Source of the DNA: an uncultured Colwellia sp.
GTDB taxonomy: Bacteria; Pseudomonadota; Gammaproteobacteria; Enterobacterales; Alteromonadaceae
Length of the DNA stretch: 64,000 nucleotides
NCBI GenBank assembly: GCA_913062815.1
Contig: CAJXWZ010000023.1
Span: 28,780 to 92,779, forward strand
Reading direction: 5' to 3'
The notes under the pieces are model-generated. The model was not told where the DNA came from, made no database searches, and saw nothing but the letters and a program-made list of their open reading frames with translations. Of this stretch, positions 41,922 through 51,546 are shown piece by piece; positions within the stretch are counted from its first letter, which is position 1; the number at the start of each line of letters is the position of its first letter. Made by a program: the position numbers and the translations under genes.

Positions 41922-44270
41922 TTAAAGCTCAATTTCCAAGGTAAGCCAGAAAGCACGAGGCTCTTCCACCCAACTACTTATTGGAACAAAACCATAGTTT
42001 ATTGATTTTTGTCGTTTATTATTATCAAAGTTAATTAGGTTCTGTGCGTAAAGGCTCAGTTTAGTATTGTTGAAGTAAGGTACATCCCAAATCAAAGATG
42101 CATTAAGACGTACCGACCGTCCAAAGGCTCCTTTTTCATCAACTGCCCTTTGATATTCACTCAAGGTTTGCAGACCATTAGCATAATTTTCCATATCGCC
42201 AGGAGATAAAGAGCTTGTATCTACCGCAGCGTAAGCATTGTCATACATAGTAAATAAGTCATTGCCATATTCTAATTCCCATAAGATTCTGGCATCAAAA
42301 TGCAGTATGAAATCATCTCCCAAACGAATATCTGACCATAGTTTAGTGGTGTTGTCAGACCAAAATGTGAGGCTATTACCTGTGCTGTTTAAAGCTAGAA
42401 AGCCTCTATGAAAAAAAAAGTCTGAAAGACTAATTTTTTGACTTTTTGATCCCTCATCTGTCATGGCAACAAAATCCCAATCTTTAAGCTTTAGATAGGA
42501 ATGATTAATACCAAATGTGACATTATCGGCTTGATAGGTAAGTTCTAACTCTAAACCATTGGATTTTTGCGTACCAACTAGCTCTGACTTGTTGCCACTC
42601 CAAGCAATAATTTCTGCATCGTAACTATAAAAAGTTAAGTTTGTGTACCATTGCGGATTAAAAATATGGTGGTATGTAAGTTCAAATGCTTTGATTTCTT
42701 CCGGATCGTTTTGATTGCCTTCAAGTTCCTCTATATAAAGATCCGTCATGGTATTCATGCGTAGAGATTGTTGCCAACTAGCTTTTATAATGTTGTGTTC
42801 ATCAATGTTAGCAACCACGGCAATGCGAGGGGAAAACATGCTGGCGGTAAAATCATTTTTATCCATTCTAGCCGAAAGTAATGCTTGAAGCTCGGGTAGT
42901 AAATGATATTTTAACTCAGCCATAATTGAATAAGTGTTAGCCGACCAGCCATCGGTATATTCAACTACATTAGAATCTTTGAGAGTACCGTTACTACCAT
43001 CACCTCGATACACTGAATCTTCAGAAATAAAATTGCGTCTGCTAGAGCCTGCACGGAATGTATTCTTTGATTCCCCCCAGGGTTTGGCTAAATAATCATG
43101 GGAGTATTCAATACCTGCGGTAAAGGAATTATTTTCATTCCAGCTATAAGTAAGTAATGAGCGAGCAAACCATTCGTTTTCTGAATAGTTTTTTGTTCTG
43201 TTTAATATACCGTTATGATCGAGGTCTAATTGCTTGGCGTTAGTGGTATAATAATTAACAGAGTCGAAGCTGAGTAAACTTTTTAATTGCCATTGATTAT
43301 TTATCTGATAGTTATTGTCAAGGTTAATTAAGAACAGCTCTTCACGAAATTCGTGAGTTGCTTGCTCGCCATTTAAATAATCCTTCTTTGTCACTGTACC
43401 AACATTTCCCGATGAACTATAGCGCGTTAATAAATGCCAATTATCATAGAACGCCATATCAAAGGATATTTTGACTTGCGCTTTTTCATCGGCATCGCGG
43501 TAAAAATTAGCCACAGTGTTACCGTCTGAGCCACTAAAAGCCTCGTCATCGCCTTTGTAACCATGCTCACCATTATTAGAAAATTGATATATTTGAAGAT
43601 TTTCATATCCTTTGGTACGCATCATGCTGATGTGAGTTCGCCATTGTACATTTTCACCTACATGGCCAACATCTATATAAGCGCCTTTGCTTTGGTAATC
43701 TGCGTTATATGTTGCTCCTAAGGTTACACCATCGTAAGTCCCTGCTTTTTTGGTCACAATATTGATAACACCCGAGATAGCACCGGGACCGTGGGTTACT
43801 GAACCTGGCCCTCTGGCAACCTCAATTCTTTCTATATCCTTCATGTCCCAGTTATTCAGTACTGAAAGTGATCCCCGATAAGATTTTTGATTAATTGGTC
43901 TGCCATTTATGAGTAAAAGGGTCGTGTAATTTCGCTCGCCAAGCCCACGAATACGAATATTACCACCACTTGTCGAGTCATCGACGAACATCAAACCCGG
44001 TACATAGATCTCAAGCAAGTCGCGAATATTTCTAGCAGGACTTCGAGTAATTTGTTCTTGGTTAATAATAGTGACCGTTGAGGGCGACTGACTAACGGTA
44101 CTTTCGGTAAGACCGCTAGTACTAACGGTAATCTGTAACAATTCCTCTAGTGACAGATTAAAGAAATACGACATATCACTCTCTAATTTATCATCTGCCA
44201 ATGTAGAAAAAGGTACCATCAGGCTCAAGAGAATGGTTAGTGGAGGTATAATTTGAGTATTTAATAACAT
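41922..44270 (-). CDS. TonB-dependent outer-membrane receptor
   Basis: 782 residues. The signal peptide ends with TLA, and FNLSLEELLQITVSTSG precedes the plug (PARNIRDLLEIYVPGLMFVDD, NIRIRGLGERNYTTLLLING, RIEVARGPGSVTHGPGAISG). A long barrel follows, with the final strand ending LTLEIEL. It belongs to the vitamin-B12/colicin-I receptor-like group common in Alteromonadales. Ligand unknown: no transport genes lie nearby, and the flanking gaps carry no recognisable riboswitch or Fur box that I could find. Confidence 0.88.
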   Translation of the reverse strand: MLLNTQIIPPLTILLSLMVPFSTLADDKLESDMSYFFNLSLEELLQITVSTSGLTESTVSQSPSTVTIINQEQITRSPARNIRDLLEIYVPGLMFVDDSTSGGNIRIRGLGERNYTTLLLINGRPINQKSYRGSLSVLNNWDMKDIERIEVARGPGSVTHGPGAISGVINIVTKKAGTYDGVTLGATYNADYQSKGAYIDVGHVGENVQWRTHISMMRTKGYENLQIYQFSNNGEHGYKGDDEAFSGSDGNTVANFYRDADEKAQVKISFDMAFYDNWHLLTRYSSSGNVGTVTKKDYLNGEQATHEFREELFLINLDNNYQINNQWQLKSLLSFDSVNYYTTNAKQLDLDHNGILNRTKNYSENEWFARSLLTYSWNENNSFTAGIEYSHDYLAKPWGESKNTFRAGSSRRNFISEDSVYRGDGSNGTLKDSNVVEYTDGWSANTYSIMAELKYHLLPELQALLSARMDKNDFTASMFSPRIAVVANIDEHNIIKASWQQSLRMNTMTDLYIEELEGNQNDPEEIKAFELTYHHIFNPQWYTNLTFYSYDAEIIAWSGNKSELVGTQKSNGLELELTYQADNVTFGINHSYLKLKDWDFVAMTDEGSKSQKISLSDFFFHRGFLALNSTGNSLTFWSDNTTKLWSDIRLGDDFILHFDARILWELEYGNDLFTMYDNAYAAVDTSSLSPGDMENYANGLQTLSEYQRAVDEKGAFGRSVRLNASLIWDVPYFNNTKLSLYAQNLINFDNNKRQKSINYGFVPISSWVEEPRAFWLTLEIEL

Positions 44271-45024
44271 TATTTTTCTGCTATCTAGGAATTAAATTAT
44301 ATTATATTTAACAAGTATAGTTTCCTTAGCTACAAATGCAGGTGATTTAGTGATATAAAATCGAAGAAAAGGCAATGAAAAGTATTGTTCAATCAGTATT
44401 AATTAAAAACAGCTTTGAGAACTACGTGTTTATGATGTTTCAAATATTGATGTCAGTTTATGTTTCGACATTGAACATAATTTGGAGTGATTTTAGCCAA
44501 TGGGTTTGGTCTCTTTTGAGATAAAAGTGATCGTACAAAGACAACACGACACAGACGGCTTTGAGCTTGCAGCGGTCATAGATATTGTTCTTGTTCTATA
44601 GCCGTATTTTTATTTTTTGAACATTAAATTAATCTCAAAACCGATTTTATTAACGTCCGCTATGCCAATAATTTTGAATTCAGCTGTCGACTTTCTTAGG
44701 TCAACTAACTGGTGTTCAGTTGACCTCAACGAATACTCAAAATTTCAAAACCTTACTTCTTCTTTGCGCACAGACGAGTCATAAAAACGAATTAGTGAAA
44801 CGTCCGGTTTCGTATCATTGCTGCCGTTGATATATCTTATCTAGATATTAACTTTTTGCTACTTTGAATACTTTAGTAATGGAATATAATTGTATTATCT
44901 AATGCTCACTTGGAAGCCTAAACGTTCCATTTGATAACTCAATATGCACTAAAAATAATAAAACTATTGAAATATAGATAAATAACCATATATCATTGAA
45001 TATCTTAAAGGAGTATTTATTTTC
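44271..45024. other. long gap upstream of the VemP-like gene
   Basis: 754 bases without a gene. It holds a copy of the dispersed repeat (CGTCCGGTTTCGTATCATTG at 44801-44820) and the promoter of the VemP-like gene, which I cannot place with confidence. Confidence 0.5.
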
Positions 45025-45444
45025 ATGTGGCGTAAATTAACAATCATGTTATTTTTATTAGTATTAGCTCAAACAGCTAATACTTTGCCGAGCCTTGAAA
45101 TTATTGATAAAGGGCCTTTAAATCATGTCTCTTGTTCTCTAGCTGAACAACCAAGTGTTTCAGTTTTTGATAATAATGAGTCGGAAGAGGCATTTAATAT
45201 TCCAAGATTTAATAGACTTAGCCCTTCGTTATTTACTGCTGAGATACAAACAACACCAAACTATGTGTTAGTTATAGAGTTTTTTAAAATCAAATTGACT
45301 GCGGGGTTGTTTAAAAACCTAGCAAATCCTCCTGTTACCCCTCAATGGTTTGAACAATTAGGTCATAACACTAATTCATCTCGACTTTCTGGCTGGAAAG
45401 ACGGGAACTTTTTATATTCATCTCGTACCACTTACCACAGTTAA
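45025..45444 (+). CDS. VemP-like Sec-monitoring arrest peptide upstream of secDF
   Basis: 139 residues with an N-terminal signal peptide (WRKLTIMLFLLVLAQTANT). The C-terminal RLSGWKDGNFLY (residues 120-131) resembles, from memory, the Vibrio VemP arrest segment R-I-S-G-W-K-E-x-N-x-M-Y. VemP is a secreted 159-residue nascent chain that stalls the ribosome near its C-terminus when export is slow, which turns on secDF2. Size, signal peptide, C-terminal motif and position 167 bases before secD all match. AAAGGAG lies 11 bases upstream of the ATG. The last residues (SSRTTYHS) differ from Vibrio, so the stall site is uncertain. Arrest activity is an inference. Confidence 0.75.
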   Translation: MWRKLTIMLFLLVLAQTANTLPSLEIIDKGPLNHVSCSLAEQPSVSVFDNNESEEAFNIPRFNRLSPSLFTAEIQTTPNYVLVIEFFKIKLTAGLFKNLANPPVTPQWFEQLGHNTNSSRLSGWKDGNFLYSSRTTYHS

Positions 45445-45611
45445 TTCATCACCCGCAGTTCAGTAAAATTATAAATCCGTATTTTCTGCACTGTAAAAAT
45501 CAATTATTTACCCTTTTTCAATGCTGATATTAAACCATCGGTTACTTGCTGTATTTGCTATACGACAATTGCGTTGTAGCTACTTATGGTGAGTCTTTAT
45601 TTTGAGATTTT
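45445..45611 (+). promoter_or_regulatory. vemP-secD intergenic leader (candidate stall-controlled region)
   Basis: 167 bases. The secD ribosome site is poor (TTGAGA at 45601-45606). A modest hairpin, GCTA-(TA)-CGAC with GTTGTAGC (45557-45580), lies upstream of it. I do not see an obvious stem that covers the ribosome site, which the Vibrio model would require. Confidence 0.4.
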
Positions 45612-47444
45612 ATGATGAATTCACGTACAAAAAAGTATGCAAAGCATACTAAATGGCAAAATATTGTCATTATTTTCGTATTATTGTTTATGCTAATTAG
45701 CGCATTACCTAATTTATACTCCGATAAGGTGAATATTCACCTTACACACAACAGCACTCAAAACGAGATAATATCCCCTCAAGATATTAACTTTTTGCTA
45801 GCTGACCATAATCTTACTGTAGATGTAATTAATGCATCTACAGATAGCACTACCATTACCTTAAACAATAAAATAGATCAGCACATTATTGAACGCCTTT
45901 TAATACAAGAGTTTGGCGATAATTATTCTATTGATAGTTCAATCGAAAATGATGCTCCAACATGGTTGAAATCATTAGAAGGAAAACCTATAAAGCTAGG
46001 ATTAGACTTAAGTGGAGGCGTGTTATTTGTACTTGATGTTGATACCGAGCGAGCATTGTCTGACAGACTAAAAAGTATTGCTTTGGATGTTAAGTCTTTA
46101 GCTTTAGAAAAACGCATTCGTTTAAGTAAGGTTGAACAGCAAGATAACTATTCAATTGTGATTAATTATTCTTCACCTAAGCAAAGTGCTTATAAAGATT
46201 TTTTGGCAAAAATTAAAAAAAACTACCCAGAGTTAACTCAAAACAAACTGGATGAAAATCAAATCACCTTAACCTACTCCGCGCAAGAGCAAGTTAAATT
46301 TCGTCAAGAAACAATGAAACAAACTCTTAAAACCATGAGAGGACGAATAGAAGAATTAGGTATTACAGAAGCGGTCACCCAAAAACAAGGAAAAAATAGA
46401 ATTCGTATCGAATTACCTGGTGTTCATGACCCCGAAGAGGCCAAAAGGATTATTGGTGCCACGGCTTCACTAGATTTTTATCAAATGGCTGAACACTCAA
46501 AAGCAGCAGGAATTTTACATATGACTGATGAAAATGGACGAAAATTGAGGATGAATAGTAAGGTAGTGTTCTCGGGGAGTAGTATTAAAAATGCACGTTC
46601 AGGTCAAGATGAAATGGGTATACCATTAGTAAACTTAACGTTAGATAGCGTTGGTGGTAAGAAAATGTCTACGTTTTCTAAGAAAAATATTGGTAAACCT
46701 ATGGTGACGGTGTTTTCTGAGTTTTATCGCAATACCAAGAATGAAATGGTTAAGAAAAGCAAAGTGATTAATGTTGCCACCATTCAACAACACTTAGGCT
46801 CTCAATTCAGTATTACCAGTATGTCTAGCCCACAGGCAGCACAAGAGCTAGCGTTATTGTTACGGGCTGGTTCGTTAACGGCACCAGTAACAATTGTACA
46901 GCAACGAAGTATCGAGGCGACACTTGGTGCTGATAATATAGATAACGGTATTAAAGCGTTGACCATCGGAATTTCTTTTACTTTATTGTTTATGGCTTTT
47001 TGGTATCGCACGTTGGGCATTATCGCTAATGTTGCATTGGCTTTAAACCTAGTGAGTTTACTTGGTTTAATGTCACTCCTTCCCGGTGCTGTTTTAACAC
47101 TTCCAGGGATCGCAGGATTAGTGCTAACGGTAGGTATGGCGGTTGATACTAATGTGATTATCTTTGAAAGAATAAAAGAAGAATTAAAACGTGGGCGGCA
47201 TGCTCTCTCTGCAATTGAAAATGGTTATAAAAGTGCGTTTTCAACTATTTTGGATGCCAACATTACCACCATGATCACAGGTATCATTTTATATTCTGTC
47301 GGTTATGGTGCAGTCAAAGGTTTCGCTATCATTTTATGCTTAGGAATATTAACCAGTATGTTTACTGGAGTATTCGTCTCAAAAGCATTAACCAACCTAT
47401 CTATCCGTGAAAACAAGTCTCAGCTACTTGGAGTAAAATTATGA
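45612..47444 (+). CDS. secD: SecD, second-type SecDF copy
   Basis: 610-residue inner-membrane subunit that uses the ion gradient to finish Sec export. An N-terminal helix (VIIFVLLFMLISALP) and the large periplasmic P1 region with KLGLDLSGGVLFVLDVD are followed by five C-terminal helices; VGMAVDTNVIIFERIKEEL carries the conserved Asp of the ion path. Two ATGs (45612, 45615) are usable. No yajC gene precedes it, so this is probably not the housekeeping copy. It most resembles in context the vemP-linked secDF2 of Vibrio, one of two copies with different ion use (Na+ for SecDF1, H+ for SecDF2). Confidence 0.92.
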   Translation: MMNSRTKKYAKHTKWQNIVIIFVLLFMLISALPNLYSDKVNIHLTHNSTQNEIISPQDINFLLADHNLTVDVINASTDSTTITLNNKIDQHIIERLLIQEFGDNYSIDSSIENDAPTWLKSLEGKPIKLGLDLSGGVLFVLDVDTERALSDRLKSIALDVKSLALEKRIRLSKVEQQDNYSIVINYSSPKQSAYKDFLAKIKKNYPELTQNKLDENQITLTYSAQEQVKFRQETMKQTLKTMRGRIEELGITEAVTQKQGKNRIRIELPGVHDPEEAKRIIGATASLDFYQMAEHSKAAGILHMTDENGRKLRMNSKVVFSGSSIKNARSGQDEMGIPLVNLTLDSVGGKKMSTFSKKNIGKPMVTVFSEFYRNTKNEMVKKSKVINVATIQQHLGSQFSITSMSSPQAAQELALLLRAGSLTAPVTIVQQRSIEATLGADNIDNGIKALTIGISFTLLFMAFWYRTLGIIANVALALNLVSLLGLMSLLPGAVLTLPGIAGLVLTVGMAVDTNVIIFERIKEELKRGRHALSAIENGYKSAFSTILDANITTMITGIILYSVGYGAVKGFAIILCLGILTSMFTGVFVSKALTNLSIRENKSQLLGVKL

Positions 47445-48361
47445 ATGATTTCTTATTAAAACAAACAGAAGTTTTAAGTAAGTTTCGACTTGCTAGTTTT
47501 TATTTTGCAGCAGTATTCATTTTATTTTCTTTACTCGGCCTATTTTACAACGGACTTAACCTTGGTTTAGATTTTACAGGCGGATACCTAACAGAGTTCT
47601 CTACTCAACAATCGATAACTCAGAACAAAATGGAGGCTTTATTAACGTCATTTTTGCCAGACACATTTCAATTATCTTCGGCTGAAAACGGTACACACTG
47701 GAGCGTACAACAGATTGATAATGATATAAGTTTGAAAGGAAAAACATGGCTAACTGAATTTTCCGAGATAAGTGGCTTAACAATCATGCCACAAGATGCT
47801 ATTTACATTGGCAGCCAAGTGGGAGAAGAGTTGATTAACCAAGGTGGATTAGCGTTATTAACTTCAGTGATAGTGATATTACTTTACTTATCTTTTAGGT
47901 TTGAATGGCGTTTAGCGGCAGGCTCTGTAATTGCACTTTTTCATGATGTGATTATCGTACTTGGCATATTTGCATGGTTTGAACTTTCATTTGATTTAAC
48001 AATACTCGCAAGTTTACTTGCCATTATTGGTTACTCGCTAAATGATTCAATTATTGTCGGTGACAAGATACGAGAAATCATGAAAAGAAATAAAGAAAAC
48101 AGCATAGAGACAATTATTAATCTAGCAATTAAATCAACCATCGTTCGCACCTTGATAACTTCAGGTACAACGCTTGCTACGATATTAGCTATATGGATTT
48201 TTGCAGGGGAGTCATTAGCTGGCTTTTCTATTGCGCTCTTTTCAGGGATTTTAGTTGGCACGTTTTCATCTATCGCAATTTCGGCCACAGTACCTCAGCT
48301 ACTTGGATTGACAGCTGATTATTATCACAAAAAAGAAGAAGAGGTTTGTCAATTGCCCTAA
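47441..48361 (+). CDS. secF: SecF, partner of the SecD above
   Basis: 306 residues. GLNLGLDFTGGYLTEFS is the signature of SecF after the first helix. The ALLTSVIVILLYLSFRFEWR, DLTILASLLAIIGYSLNDSIIVGDKIRE and SGTTLATILAIWIF segments form the RND-like transmembrane bundle. Its ATG overlaps the secD stop as ATGA, so translation is coupled. Normal length for SecF. Confidence 0.93.
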   Translation: MNDFLLKQTEVLSKFRLASFYFAAVFILFSLLGLFYNGLNLGLDFTGGYLTEFSTQQSITQNKMEALLTSFLPDTFQLSSAENGTHWSVQQIDNDISLKGKTWLTEFSEISGLTIMPQDAIYIGSQVGEELINQGGLALLTSVIVILLYLSFRFEWRLAAGSVIALFHDVIIVLGIFAWFELSFDLTILASLLAIIGYSLNDSIIVGDKIREIMKRNKENSIETIINLAIKSTIVRTLITSGTTLATILAIWIFAGESLAGFSIALFSGILVGTFSSIAISATVPQLLGLTADYYHKKEEEVCQLP

Positions 48362-48390
48362 TTGAATTTTAAATATTTCTCCTATTATTT

Positions 48391-48433
48391 GTAGTTTATA
48401 AGGTATCTATTTCTCGATGGATACCTTAACTAC
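48391..48433 (+). terminator. long hairpin after secF
   Basis: GTAGTT plus AAGGTATC pairs with GATACCTT plus AACTAC (48391-48407 with 48420-48433), with a 3-base bulge. There is no T-run, so it may be a weak terminator or an RNA 3' end protector. Confidence 0.45.
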
Positions 48434-48560
48434 TTCAACTACAAGTCATGTTTGTACAATTTTATGAATGACCGCTGTGGTGGCTTTGTTGACTGTCAAG
48501 ATGAAGATAGCTCAACGTGTTATTAACACAAAATACAGCTCAAAAATCTATTGATTTTAA

Positions 48561-48633
48561 TGTCCGGTTTCGTATCTTTGTTAACATTAAGCTAGTGATC
48601 ATTAGAGACTTCTTCAGCTACCACAAAACCGAC
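48561..48633. repeat. dispersed repeat with inverted ends, copy left of the LysR cassette
   Basis: Begins TGTCCGGTTTCGTATCTTTG and ends near AAAACCGAC. The ends pair (CGGTTT with AAACCG). The same unit, with a swapped base pair in the stem, lies at 51547-51618. The rest of the 48362-48912 gap holds only the hairpin at 48391. Confidence 0.7.
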
Positions 48634-48912
48634 CTAATTTAGATGTGAATGGTCACTATAAATAGTCCGCTTAGCCATAGATGTCGTTCACGTAACTGTA
48701 TTGGTATGACTTCAAAGTCGCATTCCTGACATTAGACCAATATTTTTTGCCATATATTTTGTAATAAAGTATTTGAGTCATATTACTGAGGCGTCTTAGT
48801 AACACGCCAAAATACTCAGAAACACATTTAAGTATTTGATATTATGCTAATTGCTTTGCTTCTTATTGGGTGCCTGTCATCTCTTAAATTTTACATTCAC
48901 ACTCCTTATGAA

Positions 48913-49836
48913 TTACCCCCTAGCATTGGCCTTGGCAAAAAAGTGCTTCACCAGTTGATAAAATCGGGTGATGTGAATGGGCTTGTCTCTCTGAAATCTG
49001 TGCACCATATAAAATGGCCACTGCCAGCCTTGGATTCCAGGTAATATTCGCACCAGCTGCCCGCCGACCAATGCCGACTGAATAGTAAACTCGGGCAAGA
49101 GTACGATGCCCATGTCCTGCTGCGCCATTTCAAGAGCATTAGGAAGAGTGTTAGTGTTGACGAAGAAGTTAACATTCAGGTCGATTTTTTCAGTTAAATC
49201 ATCATTATTGTAAACCGCCAATGGGCTTTTCTGCCAGGAGGTGGCGATGAGTCTGTGTTCTTTTAACTGGTGGAGCTGGCTGGGCAGTCCATGTTTTTGT
49301 ACATAGGCTGGGGAGGCGCAAAAAATTTCATTGGCGCTACCCAAGGGTAAGGAGCGATAGTTGCTGTCTTTTAATTCGCCGCCGTAGATAGCCACATCTA
49401 AGTTATTTTGGATTAAGTCCTGAGCGCTATCGGTTACGTGAATCTGCGGTTGAATTAGGGGGAATTCCTTACACAGCTGGCTTAGGGCAGGAACCACCAC
49501 GTCTTTTTCGCAAGAGTGGGGAATAGTTAGGGCAAAGGTGCCGGAGGGTGCTTCTTTGCTGCTGTCCAACTCTTGAATCGCTAGCTCAACCTGATCGCGT
49601 AGTAATTCACAACGCCCCAGTAATTTCTCTCCAGCTGCTGTTAGTGACATGCCACGGGTGTGTCGCGATAATAACTGCTGGCCTATGTCATCCTCCAGTC
49701 GTTTGAGCTGTTGGCTGATGGCCGACTTACTCATACCCACCTGCTTCGCGGCCAAGGTAAAAGATTTTTGCTTGGCCACTTCTGCAAAGATGAGCAGGGC
49801 TGGAAGTCTTTTTATATTGTTCATATTTTTAAACAA
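48913..49836 (-). CDS. LysR-family regulator of the DUF1330/quinone oxidoreductase cassette
   Basis: 307 residues. The N-terminal helix-turn-helix is FTLAAKQVGMSKSAISQQLKRLEDD. The substrate-binding domain follows from about residue 90. A second start at 49824 is possible, and neither has a strong ribosome site. It is divergent from the DUF1330 gene, so it probably controls it. Codon use and base composition are visibly G+C-richer than in the neighbouring sec genes, which suggests recent acquisition. Dispersed repeats lie on both sides of the three-gene cassette. Confidence 0.9.
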   Translation of the reverse strand: MFKNMNNIKRLPALLIFAEVAKQKSFTLAAKQVGMSKSAISQQLKRLEDDIGQQLLSRHTRGMSLTAAGEKLLGRCELLRDQVELAIQELDSSKEAPSGTFALTIPHSCEKDVVVPALSQLCKEFPLIQPQIHVTDSAQDLIQNNLDVAIYGGELKDSNYRSLPLGSANEIFCASPAYVQKHGLPSQLHQLKEHRLIATSWQKSPLAVYNNDDLTEKIDLNVNFFVNTNTLPNALEMAQQDMGIVLLPEFTIQSALVGGQLVRILPGIQGWQWPFYMVHRFQRDKPIHITRFYQLVKHFFAKANARG

Positions 49837-49939
49837 TCAGTTCAATTTCTAGGCATTGTTAAATAATCACAGCTTTCATATGATGTGTCAACTCAATCAA
49901 TACACAAACAGTAAATTTAACTAACACAAGGAAAGCCTC

Positions 49940-50218
49940 ATGAGCGCACTTATTATTGTTGACCTAACCCCAACCGATAAAGAGAAACTAACAGCCTACA
50001 GTACCCAAGCGGCACAAACCCTGCTTCCTTATGGTGGTGAGTTCCTAGCCAAGGGCTCCATCGAAGCACTGCATGGCGACACGGTTTTTAGTACCAAGGT
50101 GGTGATTCAGTTTCCCGATCGTGACAGTGCGGTGAATTGGTATGCTTCCAAGGCCTATCAGGAAATTATCCCGCTGCGTGACCTGGGCATGAACAGTCAA
50201 TTTCATATAGTGGGCTAG
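49940..50218 (+). CDS. DUF1330 protein (dimeric alpha+beta barrel)
   Basis: 92 residues, MSALIIVDLTPTDKEKLTAY with the closing KAYQEIIPLRDLGMNSQFHIV. This is the small ferredoxin-like DUF1330 fold. AAGGA lies 8 bases upstream. Function unknown; family members often sit with oxidoreductases. A paralogue lies at 60954. Confidence 0.85.
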   Translation: MSALIIVDLTPTDKEKLTAYSTQAAQTLLPYGGEFLAKGSIEALHGDTVFSTKVVIQFPDRDSAVNWYASKAYQEIIPLRDLGMNSQFHIVG

Positions 50219-50324
50219 AGGTTTTAGCGCGCCAAATACCAGTAGCAAACTTAACTAATTACTAGTGAAGTTTGCCTTATTTCTTACATACCTAATCATT
50301 AATTACACTTAATTGGAGAGACAA

Positions 50325-51326
50325 ATGAAATCATCAAATTCCCGAGCAGTGCGGTTTCATGAAACCGGCGACGCCAGAGTTTTAAAAATAGAAAGCGTAG
50401 CTGTGCCAGTGCCGGCTAAAAATGAGCTACGTATTAAGGTACAGGCCATTGGCTTGAACCGAGCAGAGGTCATGTTTCGCAACGGTGCCTACTTGGAAAC
50501 ACCGCAACTTCCCTCGCGCCTAGGGTATGAGGCTGCCGGCATAGTTGATGCCATTGGTGATAACGTAAGCGAGTTTAAAGTTGGGGACATGGTTAGCACG
50601 GTACCAGCTTTTTCCATGAGCGAGTTTGGCGTATATGGAGAGCATGCTGTGGTACCAGTGGCGGCTGTTGTTAGAACGCCAGCCAACTTTAGTCCGCAAC
50701 AAGCGGCAGCTATCTGGATGCAATACGTGACAGCTTATGGTGCTCTGATTCATTATGGCCAGTTACAAAATGGGCAGCATGTGTTAATTACCGCCGCTAG
50801 CAGTAGCGTCGGTCTTGCAGCCATTCAAATTGCAAAGAGTCAGGGTGCCATTGTAATTGCCACCAGTCGTGGTGAAGCCAAAAAAGATGCATTACTAGAG
50901 CATGGAGCGGATCATGTGATTCAAACTGATTCGGAGGATTTAGTGGCTGAAGTGACAAAGATAACCTCTGGCAAGGGTGCTGAGTTGATATTCGATCCTA
51001 TCGGTGGACCCATAGTGAATCAGCTGGCTGAGGCAGCCGCGCAAGCTGGGCGCATCATAGAGTATGGCGCGCTGGACAGTGAGGTCACGCCTTTTCCGTT
51101 GTTCACGGCTTTGGGCAAGGGACTCATCATCCAAGGATACACCATCTTTGAAATTTCTCAGGACAAAAGAAAATTGAATTCTGCCAAGAAATTTTTATTG
51201 CCTTTATTTGAAAGTAATAAATTAATCCCGGTAATCGATAAAGAATTCAACTTCGAAGATATTCAACAGGCTCATGAGTATATGGAGTCGAATCAACAGG
51301 TGGGCAAGATTATTGTGAACCTCTAG
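50325..51326 (+). CDS. NADPH quinone oxidoreductase, zinc-free MDR family
   Basis: 333 residues from the ATG at 50325, preceded by GGAGAG. The GroES-like half (PSRLGYEAAGIVDAIGDNV) is followed by the nucleotide-binding half with HVLITAASSSVGLAAIQIAK. No structural or catalytic zinc cysteines are present, so it reduces quinones or enones rather than alcohols. It is the third member of the G+C-richer cassette and probably responds to electrophilic stress through the LysR protein. Confidence 0.88.
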   Translation: MKSSNSRAVRFHETGDARVLKIESVAVPVPAKNELRIKVQAIGLNRAEVMFRNGAYLETPQLPSRLGYEAAGIVDAIGDNVSEFKVGDMVSTVPAFSMSEFGVYGEHAVVPVAAVVRTPANFSPQQAAAIWMQYVTAYGALIHYGQLQNGQHVLITAASSSVGLAAIQIAKSQGAIVIATSRGEAKKDALLEHGADHVIQTDSEDLVAEVTKITSGKGAELIFDPIGGPIVNQLAEAAAQAGRIIEYGALDSEVTPFPLFTALGKGLIIQGYTIFEISQDKRKLNSAKKFLLPLFESNKLIPVIDKEFNFEDIQQAHEYMESNQQVGKIIVNL

Positions 51327-51379
51327 TTTAACAGACTCACATCGATAGCCAACGGTACTATGTTGGTAGTCGATTAAAC

Positions 51380-51408
51380 GAGAATAGGCGGTTATTCTGC
51401 CTATTCTC
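51380..51408 (+). terminator. hairpin after the quinone oxidoreductase
   Basis: A 10-bp stem GAGAATAGGC/GCCTATTCTC with a 9-base loop. The T-run is missing. Confidence 0.5.
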
Positions 51409-51546
51409 CGACAATAATTCCTGTCCGTTTTTTTCTTATCTGATTCTAGACGATGTCTCTTACATGGAACTTAGTTCACATTCAGGCTTAAAGTCTTATC
51501 GACAGAAGTCATCATCAAAATCGCCATTTTATTATCTATGGAGGAA

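Noticed and set aside
45612..48361. Housekeeping secDF of the yajC operon
   Set aside because: No yajC, tgt or queA gene precedes secD; an exported VemP-like gene does, which points to the second-type copy.
48844..49044. Open frame of 66 codons opposite the LysR gene end
   Set aside because: It largely overlaps the well-supported LysR gene on the other strand and has no ribosome site.
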